In this document: in pieces, positions 8,064 to 13,385 of the stretch
Position numbering within the stretch: position 1 is the stretch's first letter
Layout of the letters: each line of letters starts with the position of its first letter
Source of the DNA: Comamonadaceae bacterium
GTDB taxonomy: Bacteria; Pseudomonadota; Gammaproteobacteria; Burkholderiales; Burkholderiaceae_C
Direction of reading: 5' to 3'
DNA length: 13,385 nt
NCBI GenBank assembly: GCA_027490555.1
Contig: JAIXXW010000247.1
Coordinates: 1 to 13,385 of the forward strand
Position numbers and translations under genes: made by a program
The notes under the pieces: generated by a model
Told to the model about the DNA's origin: nothing
The model's database searches: none
The model's input: only the letters and a program-made list of their open reading frames with translations

Positions 8064-8919
8064 TCAAACGCGACTTGATCGCCGTCATTTGCCGACCTTT
8101 GACCTTGTCCAAACCCAAGAGCATGGCCGCTGGGCTGGAAAACAGCGCGGCATGCTCCAGGAACAGCAAGCGGTTCTGGGGCAGCAAGAGGCGTTCGGCG
8201 GCCATGGGCTGCGTGGGGGCCCATTCACGGGAGAGGGCCTGGGTCAAGGATTCCTGTGTTTTGGGCAGTGTGCTGGCCAGAATGTCCGCCTCTTGCACCA
8301 GCACCGCCAGGCAATCCCGGTGCCCCAGATCGAAAGTCCGCGAGCGCACTTCGAGGTGGAAGGTTTTCACCCGTGTCGGGTCCGTGGCCAAGATGCAATG
8401 GGACAGCACCGCCCGGTCCTCGGGATCGAGGCCCGCCAGGTCCATCAAGGGCTGCAGATCGGCCACAGCACGAGCTTCAAACTCGGATGGCGTCGAATTG
8501 GAGCCACCGGGGTGCAAAAAGTCATGCCCCGCCATGATGGCCAGGGCCAAGGCGCCCGTGGGTGCATGGTGCGCCCCCGGCATGTCCAAGGCCCGGCTCG
8601 CCAGGATCAAGTAGGTCATGCAGACCAGGGTGTCGGCGATGTGCAGGCGGTTGTGGTAGGCCGGCTCGGCACCTTGGGCAAAGCGCTGGGCGCCGTCCGT
8701 CTCCACCTGCGCCACCACGGCCTGGCCAAACCTGACCAGGGCCTGGGTGCGTGCCAGGGAGACGGCATACGCATCCACGCGGTTGATCTGTTGCCAGGCC
8801 CGGTCAAACACCAGCGGCAAGCCCGGCCAGCGCTGGGGCCATGGGCGTCTGAGGTTCTGCAAGGCCGCGTTGAGTTGCAGCAAATTGGGCGTGACCGGCA
8901 AAACGGTTGATTTGTCCAT
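8050..8919 (-). CDS. Class I (eukaryotic-type) 3',5'-cyclic-nucleotide phosphodiesterase-like HD protein
   Basis: Predicted soluble enzyme that hydrolyses 3',5'-cAMP or cGMP. Numbered from the ATG at 8919 (289 aa), it has YHNRLHIAD (88-96; His89 would be the general acid and His93 a metal ligand), GHDFLHPGGSN (131-141; His132 and Asp133 ligands, His136), ILATDPTR (176-183) and EADILAS (210-216; Asp212 the fourth ligand). These match in order and spacing the YHNxxHxxD, HDxxHxGxxN and distal Asp of PDE1-PDE11 catalytic domains. PQNRLLFLE near residue 247 may hold the invariant purine-binding Gln. It is somewhat shorter than the usual 320-340-residue domain. ATG at 8943 is an alternative start that overlaps the upstream gene by 23 bases; at 8919 the start lies one base past the upstream stop. 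Substrate is not determinable here; an HD protein with another substrate is the alternative. Confidence 0.8.
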   Translation of the reverse strand: MDKSTVLPVTPNLLQLNAALQNLRRPWPQRWPGLPLVFDRAWQQINRVDAYAVSLARTQALVRFGQAVVAQVETDGAQRFAQGAEPAYHNRLHIADTLVCMTYLILASRALDMPGAHHAPTGALALAIMAGHDFLHPGGSNSTPSEFEARAVADLQPLMDLAGLDPEDRAVLSHCILATDPTRVKTFHLEVRSRTFDLGHRDCLAVLVQEADILASTLPKTQESLTQALSREWAPTQPMAAERLLLPQNRLLFLEHAALFSSPAAMLLGLDKVKGRQMTAIKSRLSQHN

Positions 8920-8920
8920 G

Positions 8921-9271
8921 TCAGGCTTTCGAACGGATGGCATTGTGCATGTTCTGCTGCAGCATCATGGCTTCAAACACGGCGGTCAAGATCGGCGAGG
9001 CGGTTTTGAGCATCCCCCGCAACCCCTCCGCGGTGATTTCCAGCAGCACCGTGGGTTCAGCCGCCAGGGCTGTAGCACCACGGATACCGCCTTGCAACAT
9101 GGCCTGCTCGCCAAAAGAATCGCCTTCGCGCAAGGTGGCAAAAACAGCCCCGGTGTTCTTGTCCGCCATCTGGATGGCGCCCGATTGGATGAAATACAGC
9201 TTGTCCGCAGGCTCGCCCGCATTGAACAAAACCGCCCCCGTGTCCAGTTTGATTTCGTCAAATGAGGTCAT
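8921..9271 (-). CDS. Single-domain cyclic-nucleotide-binding (CNB/Crp-type) protein
   Basis: A 116-residue protein that is almost entirely one CNB beta-barrel, without a helix-turn-helix or catalytic domain. Residues 11-31 (GAVLFNAGEPADKLYFIQSG) are the first strands of the family. The phosphate-binding cassette follows: EGDSFGEQAMLQGGIRGATA with Phe53-Gly54-Glu55 and Arg64. Glu55 and Arg64 fit the residues that hold the ribose 2'-OH and cyclic phosphate in Crp and PKA regulatory subunits, so ligand binding is plausible. A short C-terminal helix rich in Met/Gln follows. Its ATG overlaps the preceding gene's stop (ATGA), and its stop lies one base before the likely phosphodiesterase start, so the three genes are probably co-translated. 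It could be a free cAMP/cGMP receptor acting by protein contact; the partner is unknown. Confidence 0.82.
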   Translation of the reverse strand: MTSFDEIKLDTGAVLFNAGEPADKLYFIQSGAIQMADKNTGAVFATLREGDSFGEQAMLQGGIRGATALAAEPTVLLEITAEGLRGMLKTASPILTAVFEAMMLQQNMHNAIRSKA

Positions 9272-9768
9272 GACAGCACCGCCGGTGGTGTGGTCAGCTG
9301 CAAAGTGCGCATGACGGTCGATTTCAAAATGCCCTTCAAGCCAGGCGGCATGTTTTTCACCAGTTTGGAGATGGCATAAATGGGGAAGACGCGCACCTGC
9401 ACGTCATCGACCGCGACAGCATCCATGCTGTAAGCCAGTCCCCCCACCCCTTCGGCCAGGCCAATCACACTGCCCGGCCCAAGTCGGTAGATGTCATCGC
9501 CCTTGACCCCCAAGACCTGCCCCTTGATCACAAAGAACGCCGAACTCACCGGCTCGCCTTTGCGCGCAAACCTGGTTTTGGCCCGAATCAGCGAGCTGCT
9601 GAGCTCGGAAGAACCCCACAAAGAGAAGTAAAGACGCTCATTGGCGTTGAGTTTGCCCGAGTGGTACAGCTGCAAGCTCTGCTCGGAATAGGGATCGCGC
9701 ACCCCCAGGGCGTGCAGGTGCTCGATGTTGACCGCAAAAGAGGCGGCCACATAACGGTTGGTGGTCAT
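9268..9768 (-). CDS. Degenerate CNB-domain protein
   Basis: A 166-residue protein, first gene of the leftward cassette. Residues about 60-135 have CNB-fold features: KTRFARKGEPVSSAFFVIKG corresponds to the opening strands, and GPGSVIGLAEGVGGLAYSMD falls where the phosphate-binding cassette should be. The canonical FGE is replaced by IGL and no Arg occurs at the expected place (a Ser/Met instead), so classical cAMP binding looks unlikely. About 60 N-terminal residues precede the domain without a recognisable motif, and a helical tail follows. No DNA-binding domain is seen. ATG at 9768 is chosen; GTG at 9774 is in frame. It may respond to another ligand or act as a structural partner of the downstream CNB protein. 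Fold assignment is moderately sure, function unknown. Confidence 0.7.
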   Translation of the reverse strand: MTTNRYVAASFAVNIEHLHALGVRDPYSEQSLQLYHSGKLNANERLYFSLWGSSELSSSLIRAKTRFARKGEPVSSAFFVIKGQVLGVKGDDIYRLGPGSVIGLAEGVGGLAYSMDAVAVDDVQVRVFPIYAISKLVKNMPPGLKGILKSTVMRTLQLTTPPAVLS

Positions 9769-9922
9769 CGGCACACCCGCATTGGCAACGGACAGAAAAG
9801 GTGAAGGTTCATGCGTTCAAGACAGAGGCGTCGTATCACGGGACAAACACCTGAATGTGGCAATTCTACAAAAGATGGAAAAGTTGATGGAGCAAGTAAA
9901 AACTTCCTCAATGTGCCGCGAC

Positions 9923-9938
9923 CCATTCCTGTGAATGG
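9923..9938. repeat. Perfect inverted repeat in the divergent intergenic region
   Basis: CCATTC (9923-9928), loop CTGT, GAATGG (9933-9938): a six-base perfect palindrome with a four-base spacer. It lies 52 bases upstream of the putative sigma-28 -35 element and about 155 bases upstream of the leftward CNB gene, so it could be an operator or a small hairpin in the leader of the leftward transcript. It does not match the Crp half-site TGTGA. Confidence 0.3.
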
Positions 9939-9989
9939 ACACGGGCGAACCGTTCTGCACACGCAGGTCTTTATAAATTTTGATGATTT

Positions 9990-10016
9990 TAAAGATACAG
10001 TGGTTTCAGCAAATTT
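9990..10016 (+). promoter_or_regulatory. Candidate sigma-28 (FliA) promoter for the chemoreceptor gene
   Basis: TAAAGATA (9990-9997) matches the FliA -35 consensus TAAAGTTT at six of eight bases. Exactly eleven bases on lies GCAAATTT (10009-10016), matching GCCGATAA at four of eight, including the leading GC and the AT. Transcription would begin near 10023, about 50 bases before the first candidate start of the MCP. Chemoreceptors are classic FliA targets, and the AT-rich setting agrees. The -35 is good, the -10 is weak. Confidence 0.45.
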
Positions 10017-10061
10017 TAATAATAATATTACCATTTAGATCACATCTGTTGATATGATGTT

Positions 10062-10066
10062 GGGGG
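10062..10066 (+). promoter_or_regulatory. G-rich ribosome-binding site supporting the upstream MCP start
   Basis: GGGGG ends seven bases before the ATG at 10074, a workable though non-consensus Shine-Dalgarno sequence. The alternative ATG at 10128 has only an A/T/C-rich sequence before it. This favours 10074, against the protein-family impression that the chain starts MKNLSVNLRL at 10128. Confidence 0.35.
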
Positions 10067-10073
10067 TCGAACA

Positions 10074-12071
10074 ATGGACCATTTGCTCGCCCTCCAGTCG
10101 TTAACCCCAAATTTTTTCACACTGCCCATGAAAAATCTCAGCGTCAACCTCCGTCTCTTTCTGCTGGTGGCTCTGCTCTCGTCGGTTTCCATTTTGGTCG
10201 GCTTGATGGGCCTGCGGGGCATGTCCGAATCGGTGGCGGGTTTGCGCACCGTTTACGAAGACCGGGTGGTCCCCTTGCGCGACCTCAAGGTCATCGCCGA
10301 CCTGTACGCGGTGAACATCGTGGACACGACCCATAAAGTCCGCAACGGCAACATCGACTGGGCCGAGGCACGCAAGAGTTTCGATCAGGCACGCAAGGGC
10401 ATCACCGAAAAGTGGACCACCTACAAAGGGACCTACCTGGTCGAGCAGGAAATCAAGCTGGTGAAAGAAATCGAGCCGATGTTGTTTGCGGCCGAATCCA
10501 CGCTCAATGCGCTGCAGGTGATCCTGGAGAAGGAAGACATGCCTGGCATCACCCGCTTCACCATCGAGACTCTCTACCCCGTGATCGATCCGATCAGCAC
10601 CAAGTTCTCCGAGCTGATCGAAGTGCAGCTGGACGTTGCCAAGGCGGAATACGAAAGCTCGCGTGACCAATATGAAAGCTCCAGGGGGACCAAAATCGGC
10701 CTGCTGGCGGCCGGCACCGTGACCGGCATCTTGCTGGCACTCTGGATTGTGGGTTCCGTGATCCGCCCATTGCGCCAAGTCCAAGAGGCCGCCGAAAAAG
10801 TCTCCAAAAACTTCGACTACGGCACCCGCCTGGAGGTCAAGCAGATGGACGAGGTGGGCGCCACCGCCCGCGCCTTCAACACCTTGCTGGAAGCCCAGCA
10901 AACCGCCATTGGCCAGGTCAACCGGGTGGTTCAACACCTGGCCAACGGCGATCTGAGCCAACGCATCGAAGGCGATATGCAAGGCGATCTGGCCTTGATG
11001 AAGTCCGCCATCAACAACTCGCTGGATTCGGTTCAAAGAACCATGGCGGGTTTCAATGGCCTGTCACACGCCTTGCTGCAGGGCCAGTTTGACCACCACG
11101 TCGACTACACCAACAGCCAGGGCGAGTTCCGCCAAAGCCTGGAGCAGGCCAGCATGGCCCTGCAATCCCTGCACCGCATGATCGGCAATGTCGACGACGT
11201 GATGAGTTCTGTGGCCCAGGGCGACTTGACCCAGCGCGTTCAGATCGACGCCACCGGGGACCTGATGCGCTTGAAGCGCAACATCAACAGCTCGCTGGAA
11301 TCCCTGGCCCAGGCTCTGAGCGCCGTGCACAACAGCACACGCCAGGTGGCCGCTGCGGCCAACCAGACCAGCACCGCGATTGGCCAGATTTCCGACGGCG
11401 CCCAAAACCAGACCCACGCCATCGGCCAGGTCGCATTGGCCATCAAGCACACCGCCGAATCGGTCACCGATGTGTCCCGCAACACCGCCATTGCCAGCCA
11501 GAAGTCGCGCGAGTCCATGGCCATCATGCAAACCGGCATGGGCAAGATGACCCACATGGTCGAGGTGGTCAACAACATCTCGGTCCACTCCGACAAGATC
11601 AACAAGATCACCGAAGTGATCGAAAAGATTGCCAACAAGACCAACCTGCTGTCGCTGAATGCGGCCATCGAAGCGGCCCGTGCCGGCGAGCACGGCAAGG
11701 GCTTCTCGGTGGTGGCCGAAGAAGTGGGCAAACTTGCCGCCAGCAGCGCCGAGAGTTCACAAGAAATCGCCCGCCTGGTCCAAGAGGCCGTGGCCGAAAC
11801 CTCCCGTGCTGTGCAGGTCGTGCAAGAAGTCAGCCGTGACATGTCGATGATCGAGCAAGGCTCGCAGGAAACCGACCAAATGCTGCAGCGGATTTCCTCC
11901 GCACTCGAGCAGCAGTCGGCCGCTGTGGAAGAGATCAACTCCAACCTCAACAGCCTGGACCGCATTGCCATCAGCAACGCGTCGGCTTCCGAGGAGATCA
12001 CCGCCACGGTCATCGAGTTGTCCAAACTGGCCGACCAAACTCGCCAGGATCTGGGACGCTTCAGTGTCTGA
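10074..12071 (+). CDS. Methyl-accepting chemotaxis protein with periplasmic sensor and multiple HAMP-like modules
   Basis: Transmembrane chemoreceptor that would control CheA through CheW. From the ATG at 10074 (665 aa): membrane helix 1 at about 28-47; a helical periplasmic domain 48-206 resembling four-helix-bundle MCP sensors; helix 2 at about 207-229; a HAMP domain from 230 (VIRPLRQVQEAAEKVSK). At least two further HAMP-like units follow: LANGDLSQRIEGDMQGDLAL (289-308) and VAQGDLTQRVQIDATGDLMR (380-399), with a more divergent one between (near 335-355). The signalling hairpin tip is at 524-551 (NLLSLNAAIEAARAGEHGKG, then FSVVAEEV), near-invariant in MCPs. The C-terminus ends DLGRFSV, without the NWETF-type CheR/CheB tether. 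ATG at 10128 may be the true start. The ligand cannot be predicted. Confidence 0.93.
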   Translation: MDHLLALQSLTPNFFTLPMKNLSVNLRLFLLVALLSSVSILVGLMGLRGMSESVAGLRTVYEDRVVPLRDLKVIADLYAVNIVDTTHKVRNGNIDWAEARKSFDQARKGITEKWTTYKGTYLVEQEIKLVKEIEPMLFAAESTLNALQVILEKEDMPGITRFTIETLYPVIDPISTKFSELIEVQLDVAKAEYESSRDQYESSRGTKIGLLAAGTVTGILLALWIVGSVIRPLRQVQEAAEKVSKNFDYGTRLEVKQMDEVGATARAFNTLLEAQQTAIGQVNRVVQHLANGDLSQRIEGDMQGDLALMKSAINNSLDSVQRTMAGFNGLSHALLQGQFDHHVDYTNSQGEFRQSLEQASMALQSLHRMIGNVDDVMSSVAQGDLTQRVQIDATGDLMRLKRNINSSLESLAQALSAVHNSTRQVAAAANQTSTAIGQISDGAQNQTHAIGQVALAIKHTAESVTDVSRNTAIASQKSRESMAIMQTGMGKMTHMVEVVNNISVHSDKINKITEVIEKIANKTNLLSLNAAIEAARAGEHGKGFSVVAEEVGKLAASSAESSQEIARLVQEAVAETSRAVQVVQEVSRDMSMIEQGSQETDQMLQRISSALEQQSAAVEEINSNLNSLDRIAISNASASEEITATVIELSKLADQTRQDLGRFSV

Positions 12072-12077
12072 ACGCCT

Positions 12078-12272
12078 GTGCAAGGGTCTCTTGCTCACCC
12101 GCAGAGACCCCACTCACCCCACCTTGTGAGCCCCACGACCGAACACACCAACCCAACGCCACGTTGGGTTTGGTTTTTTTTGGCTGGCTGGCTGGTCTAC
12201 ACCTTGGCCACTTTGGCATGGTTTTTACTGAACGATCCCGCCTTCGTGGGCGGCATATGCAAAGGCAGATGA
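12078..12272 (+). CDS. Possible small single-helix membrane protein
   Basis: A 64-residue frame opening with GTG at 12078; a second GTG at 12126 would give 48 residues. Its centre, about residues 29-50 (RWVWFFLAGWLVYTLATLAW), is a Trp-rich hydrophobic helix preceded by an Arg, followed by a short tail NDPAFVGGICKGR. The stop ends one base before the next MCP's ATG, suggesting translational coupling. Against it: no ATG start, no clear Shine-Dalgarno sequence, and a strong terminator-like hairpin with a T-run inside the frame, the T-run being what encodes part of the helix. It could be a chance frame in the inter-MCP spacer. I do not recognise a family. Confidence 0.4.
   Translation: MQGSLAHPQRPHSPHLVSPTTEHTNPTPRWVWFFLAGWLVYTLATLAWFLLNDPAFVGGICKGR
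12148..12181 (+). terminator. Rho-independent terminator after the first MCP
   Basis: CCAACCCAAC (12148-12157), loop GCCAC, GTTGGG-TT-T-GG (12163-12173) forms a ten-pair stem with one bulged T, followed directly by eight T's (12174-12181). This is the clearest intrinsic terminator in the window and would end the first MCP transcript about 100 bases past its stop. It lies inside the small membrane-protein frame, so the two calls compete. Confidence 0.65.
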
Positions 12273-12273
12273 G

Positions 12274-13385
12274 ATGACAACCCAGGGCACTTTGACGGCA
12301 TCCAACGACGCGGAACAGGTGCTGCGGCCCCAGCGCGCAGCCGCCGACCGCATCATGCTCAGCATGATGGTTTTCTTGTTGTTGGTCTGCTTTGCCATTG
12401 GTCGGCAAACCCAGACACTGGACTTGGTGGGCTGGATCGGTGTGCCCGCCTTGTTGGTGCCGCTGTTTTTGTACCGCCTGGCACCCGGCTCCTTGGTGTG
12501 TCGCTTGGCGATCGCGTGTGCCTTGATGGTTTTTTCTGCCCTGAGCATTCAGCAAACACAGGGCATGGTCGAGAGCCATTTCGGGATCTTCACCCTGCTG
12601 GCCTTTTTGCTTTTTTACCGTGACTGGCGTCCGATTGTCGCGGCCGCAGGGCTGATCGCGGTGCACCATGTGGGCTTTGCCTATCTGCAAGCCATGAACA
12701 CCGGCGGCATCACCTTGGTGGACGGGGACGTTCACCTGGCCGTGGTGGCCGTCCATGCGGCCTATGTGGTGTTCGAAGCCGTCATCCTGGTGTTCATGGC
12801 CACACTGCTGCAGCGTGAAGCCTTGGAATCGGCCTATGTGGCCCGATTGGCCGAACAAATTGGCGAAGGCCATTTTGCAAAGCACGATGCCCACGTCAAC
12901 AGCGCCCAGTTTCCCTTGCTGCAAAAGATGGTGCGGATGCAGCAATCCTTGCAATCCACCTTGAACGACGTGATTGTGGTGATGACCGCGGCAGCGCAAG
13001 GCCACCTGGATCGCCGCGTCTCGGTCGAGGCCAAGGGCGACCTGGGGGCCCTCAAAGACAACATCAACCAAAGCCTGGATGTTCAGCAAGCGGTCTTTCG
13101 CGACATCACGCAGGTCATGCAGGGCGTCTCGGAGGGCAATTTTGGCATCCGAGTCACCGCACAAGCCAAAGGCGAACTCGAGACACTCAAGCAAAACATC
13201 AACCAGAGCATGGCTGCCCAACAAGCGGTCTTTCAAGACATTGGCCAGGTCATGCAGGGGCTGTCGCAAGGCCAGTTGCAGCAGCGCGTCACGGCGCAGG
13301 CCTTGGGCGATCTGGACGAACTCAAGCGCAACATCAACCATTCCCTGGAAGCCTTGCGCTCGGCCATGATCACCATCCACCAAAA
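12274..13385 (+). CDS. MCP-like chemoreceptor with multi-pass membrane sensor and HAMP-like repeats (3' truncated by window)
   Basis: From the ATG at 12274 the frame runs open to the window end (370 complete codons). AAAGG at 12261-12265, eight bases upstream, is a good ribosome-binding site. Residues 28-181 contain about six hydrophobic helices (near 31-43, 54-69, 74-92, 102-115, 119-137, 155-179) with little periplasmic domain, including histidines at 102, 131, 132 and 161 (SHFGIFTLLAFLLFYRDWRP; LIAVHHVGFAYL). Then come HAMP-like repeats of 45 residues, each ending in a form of GDLxxLKxNINxSL. The last unit (LGDLDELKRNINHSLEALRS) closely matches the unit just before the signalling domain of the preceding MCP (TGDLMRLKRNINSSLESLAQ), so a standard MCP signalling domain probably follows off the window. 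A histidine kinase or diguanylate cyclase output cannot be excluded. Confidence 0.85.
   Translation, partial: MTTQGTLTASNDAEQVLRPQRAAADRIMLSMMVFLLLVCFAIGRQTQTLDLVGWIGVPALLVPLFLYRLAPGSLVCRLAIACALMVFSALSIQQTQGMVESHFGIFTLLAFLLFYRDWRPIVAAAGLIAVHHVGFAYLQAMNTGGITLVDGDVHLAVVAVHAAYVVFEAVILVFMATLLQREALESAYVARLAEQIGEGHFAKHDAHVNSAQFPLLQKMVRMQQSLQSTLNDVIVVMTAAAQGHLDRRVSVEAKGDLGALKDNINQSLDVQQAVFRDITQVMQGVSEGNFGIRVTAQAKGELETLKQNINQSMAAQQAVFQDIGQVMQGLSQGQLQQRVTAQALGDLDELKRNINHSLEALRSAMITIHQ
12949..13353 (+). repeat. Three tandem 135-base units encoding 45-residue HAMP-like modules
   Basis: The segment CTCAA...AACATCAAC recurs at 13051, 13186 and 13321, exactly 135 bases apart. CAAGCGGTCTTT also occurs at 13087 and 13222, again 135 apart, followed by GACAT and then CAGGTCATGCAGG in both. 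The units are diverged but clearly homologous at the DNA level, more so in the second and third. They encode stacked HAMP-like signal-relay modules within the second chemoreceptor, and are not a mobile repeat. Confidence 0.75.

Larger units (their letters stand above)
9769..10073. other. AT-rich divergent intergenic region
   Basis: This 305-base stretch separates the leftward CNB/PDE cassette from the rightward chemoreceptor. The part from about 9970 to 10045 is strikingly AT-rich compared with the GC-rich genes around it, consistent with promoters. It holds a candidate sigma-28 promoter (9990-10016), a perfect hairpin (9923-9938) and a short inverted repeat ACATC/GATGT (10042-10060). Short open frames here (75 aa on the plus strand from 9811; 89 aa on the minus strand) show no recognisable features and I treat them as chance. 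I found no convincing sigma-70 promoter for the leftward genes. Confidence 0.6.

Noticed and set aside
9811..10038. 75-aa plus-strand frame in the divergent intergenic region
   Set aside because: No motif, no Shine-Dalgarno sequence, very mixed composition, and it crosses the AT-rich promoter-like stretch.
10038..10062. Crp-like site near ATCACATCTGTTGATATGATGT
   Set aside because: Only one half resembles TGTGA/TCACA; the second half-site is missing and the spacing is wrong, so it is kept only as a short inverted repeat.
12181..12195. TGGC tetranucleotide repeat, considered as a phase-variation tract
   Set aside because: Fewer than four units, too short for the slippage seen at contingency loci.
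12061..13383. 440-aa minus-strand frame opposite the second MCP
   Set aside because: The plus strand encodes a continuous receptor with a good ribosome-binding site and recognisable HAMP-like units; the minus frame is a His/Gln-rich shadow.
1..13385. CRISPR arrays, tRNA or rRNA genes, insertion sequences and phage attachment sites
   Set aside because: No spaced identical repeats, cloverleaf-type sequences, transposase genes or terminal inverted repeats were seen anywhere in the window.

Overview
The window looks like a chromosomal stretch from a motile, polar-flagellate type betaproteobacterium, probably Burkholderiales and perhaps Comamonadaceae. This rests on the GC-rich codon usage, the order flgG-H-I-J-K-L, and MCPs with repeated HAMP-like units. 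The taxonomic call is inference from style and gene order; no marker gene is present.

Layout. Positions 1-6319 (+) hold the distal part of a flagellar basal-body/hook operon: the 3' part of flgG (distal rod), flgH (L-ring lipoprotein), flgI (P-ring), a short flgJ with only the rod-binding domain, a large flgK (835 aa) and flgL (hook-filament junction). Genes overlap or are separated by 20 bases or fewer. After an 84-base gap with a possible sigma-28 promoter comes fliD (filament cap, 6404-8026), without fliC, fliS or fliT beside it in the window.

Positions 8050-9768 (-) hold a compact three-gene cassette that converges on fliD. In transcription order it has a degenerate cyclic-nucleotide-binding (CNB) domain protein, a short CNB protein with an intact phosphate-binding cassette, and a protein with the full metal-ligand set of class I (eukaryotic-type) 3',5'-cyclic-nucleotide phosphodiesterases. 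The genes overlap or nearly abut, so this looks like a cAMP/cGMP receptor-plus-hydrolase module placed between flagellar and chemotaxis genes. It is the most interesting part of the window.

An AT-rich divergent intergenic region (9769-10073) holds a good candidate sigma-28 promoter facing right. Then come two chemoreceptors (+). The first is a 665-aa MCP with a periplasmic sensor and several HAMP-like modules. The second is an MCP-like protein with about six membrane helices and 45-residue HAMP-like repeats, cut off by the window end. Between them lie a strong intrinsic terminator and, overlapping it, a possible small single-helix membrane protein.

Together the genes build the outer rod, rings, junction and cap of the flagellum and supply receptors that steer it. 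The cyclic-nucleotide cassette may tune motility, but only its location supports that.
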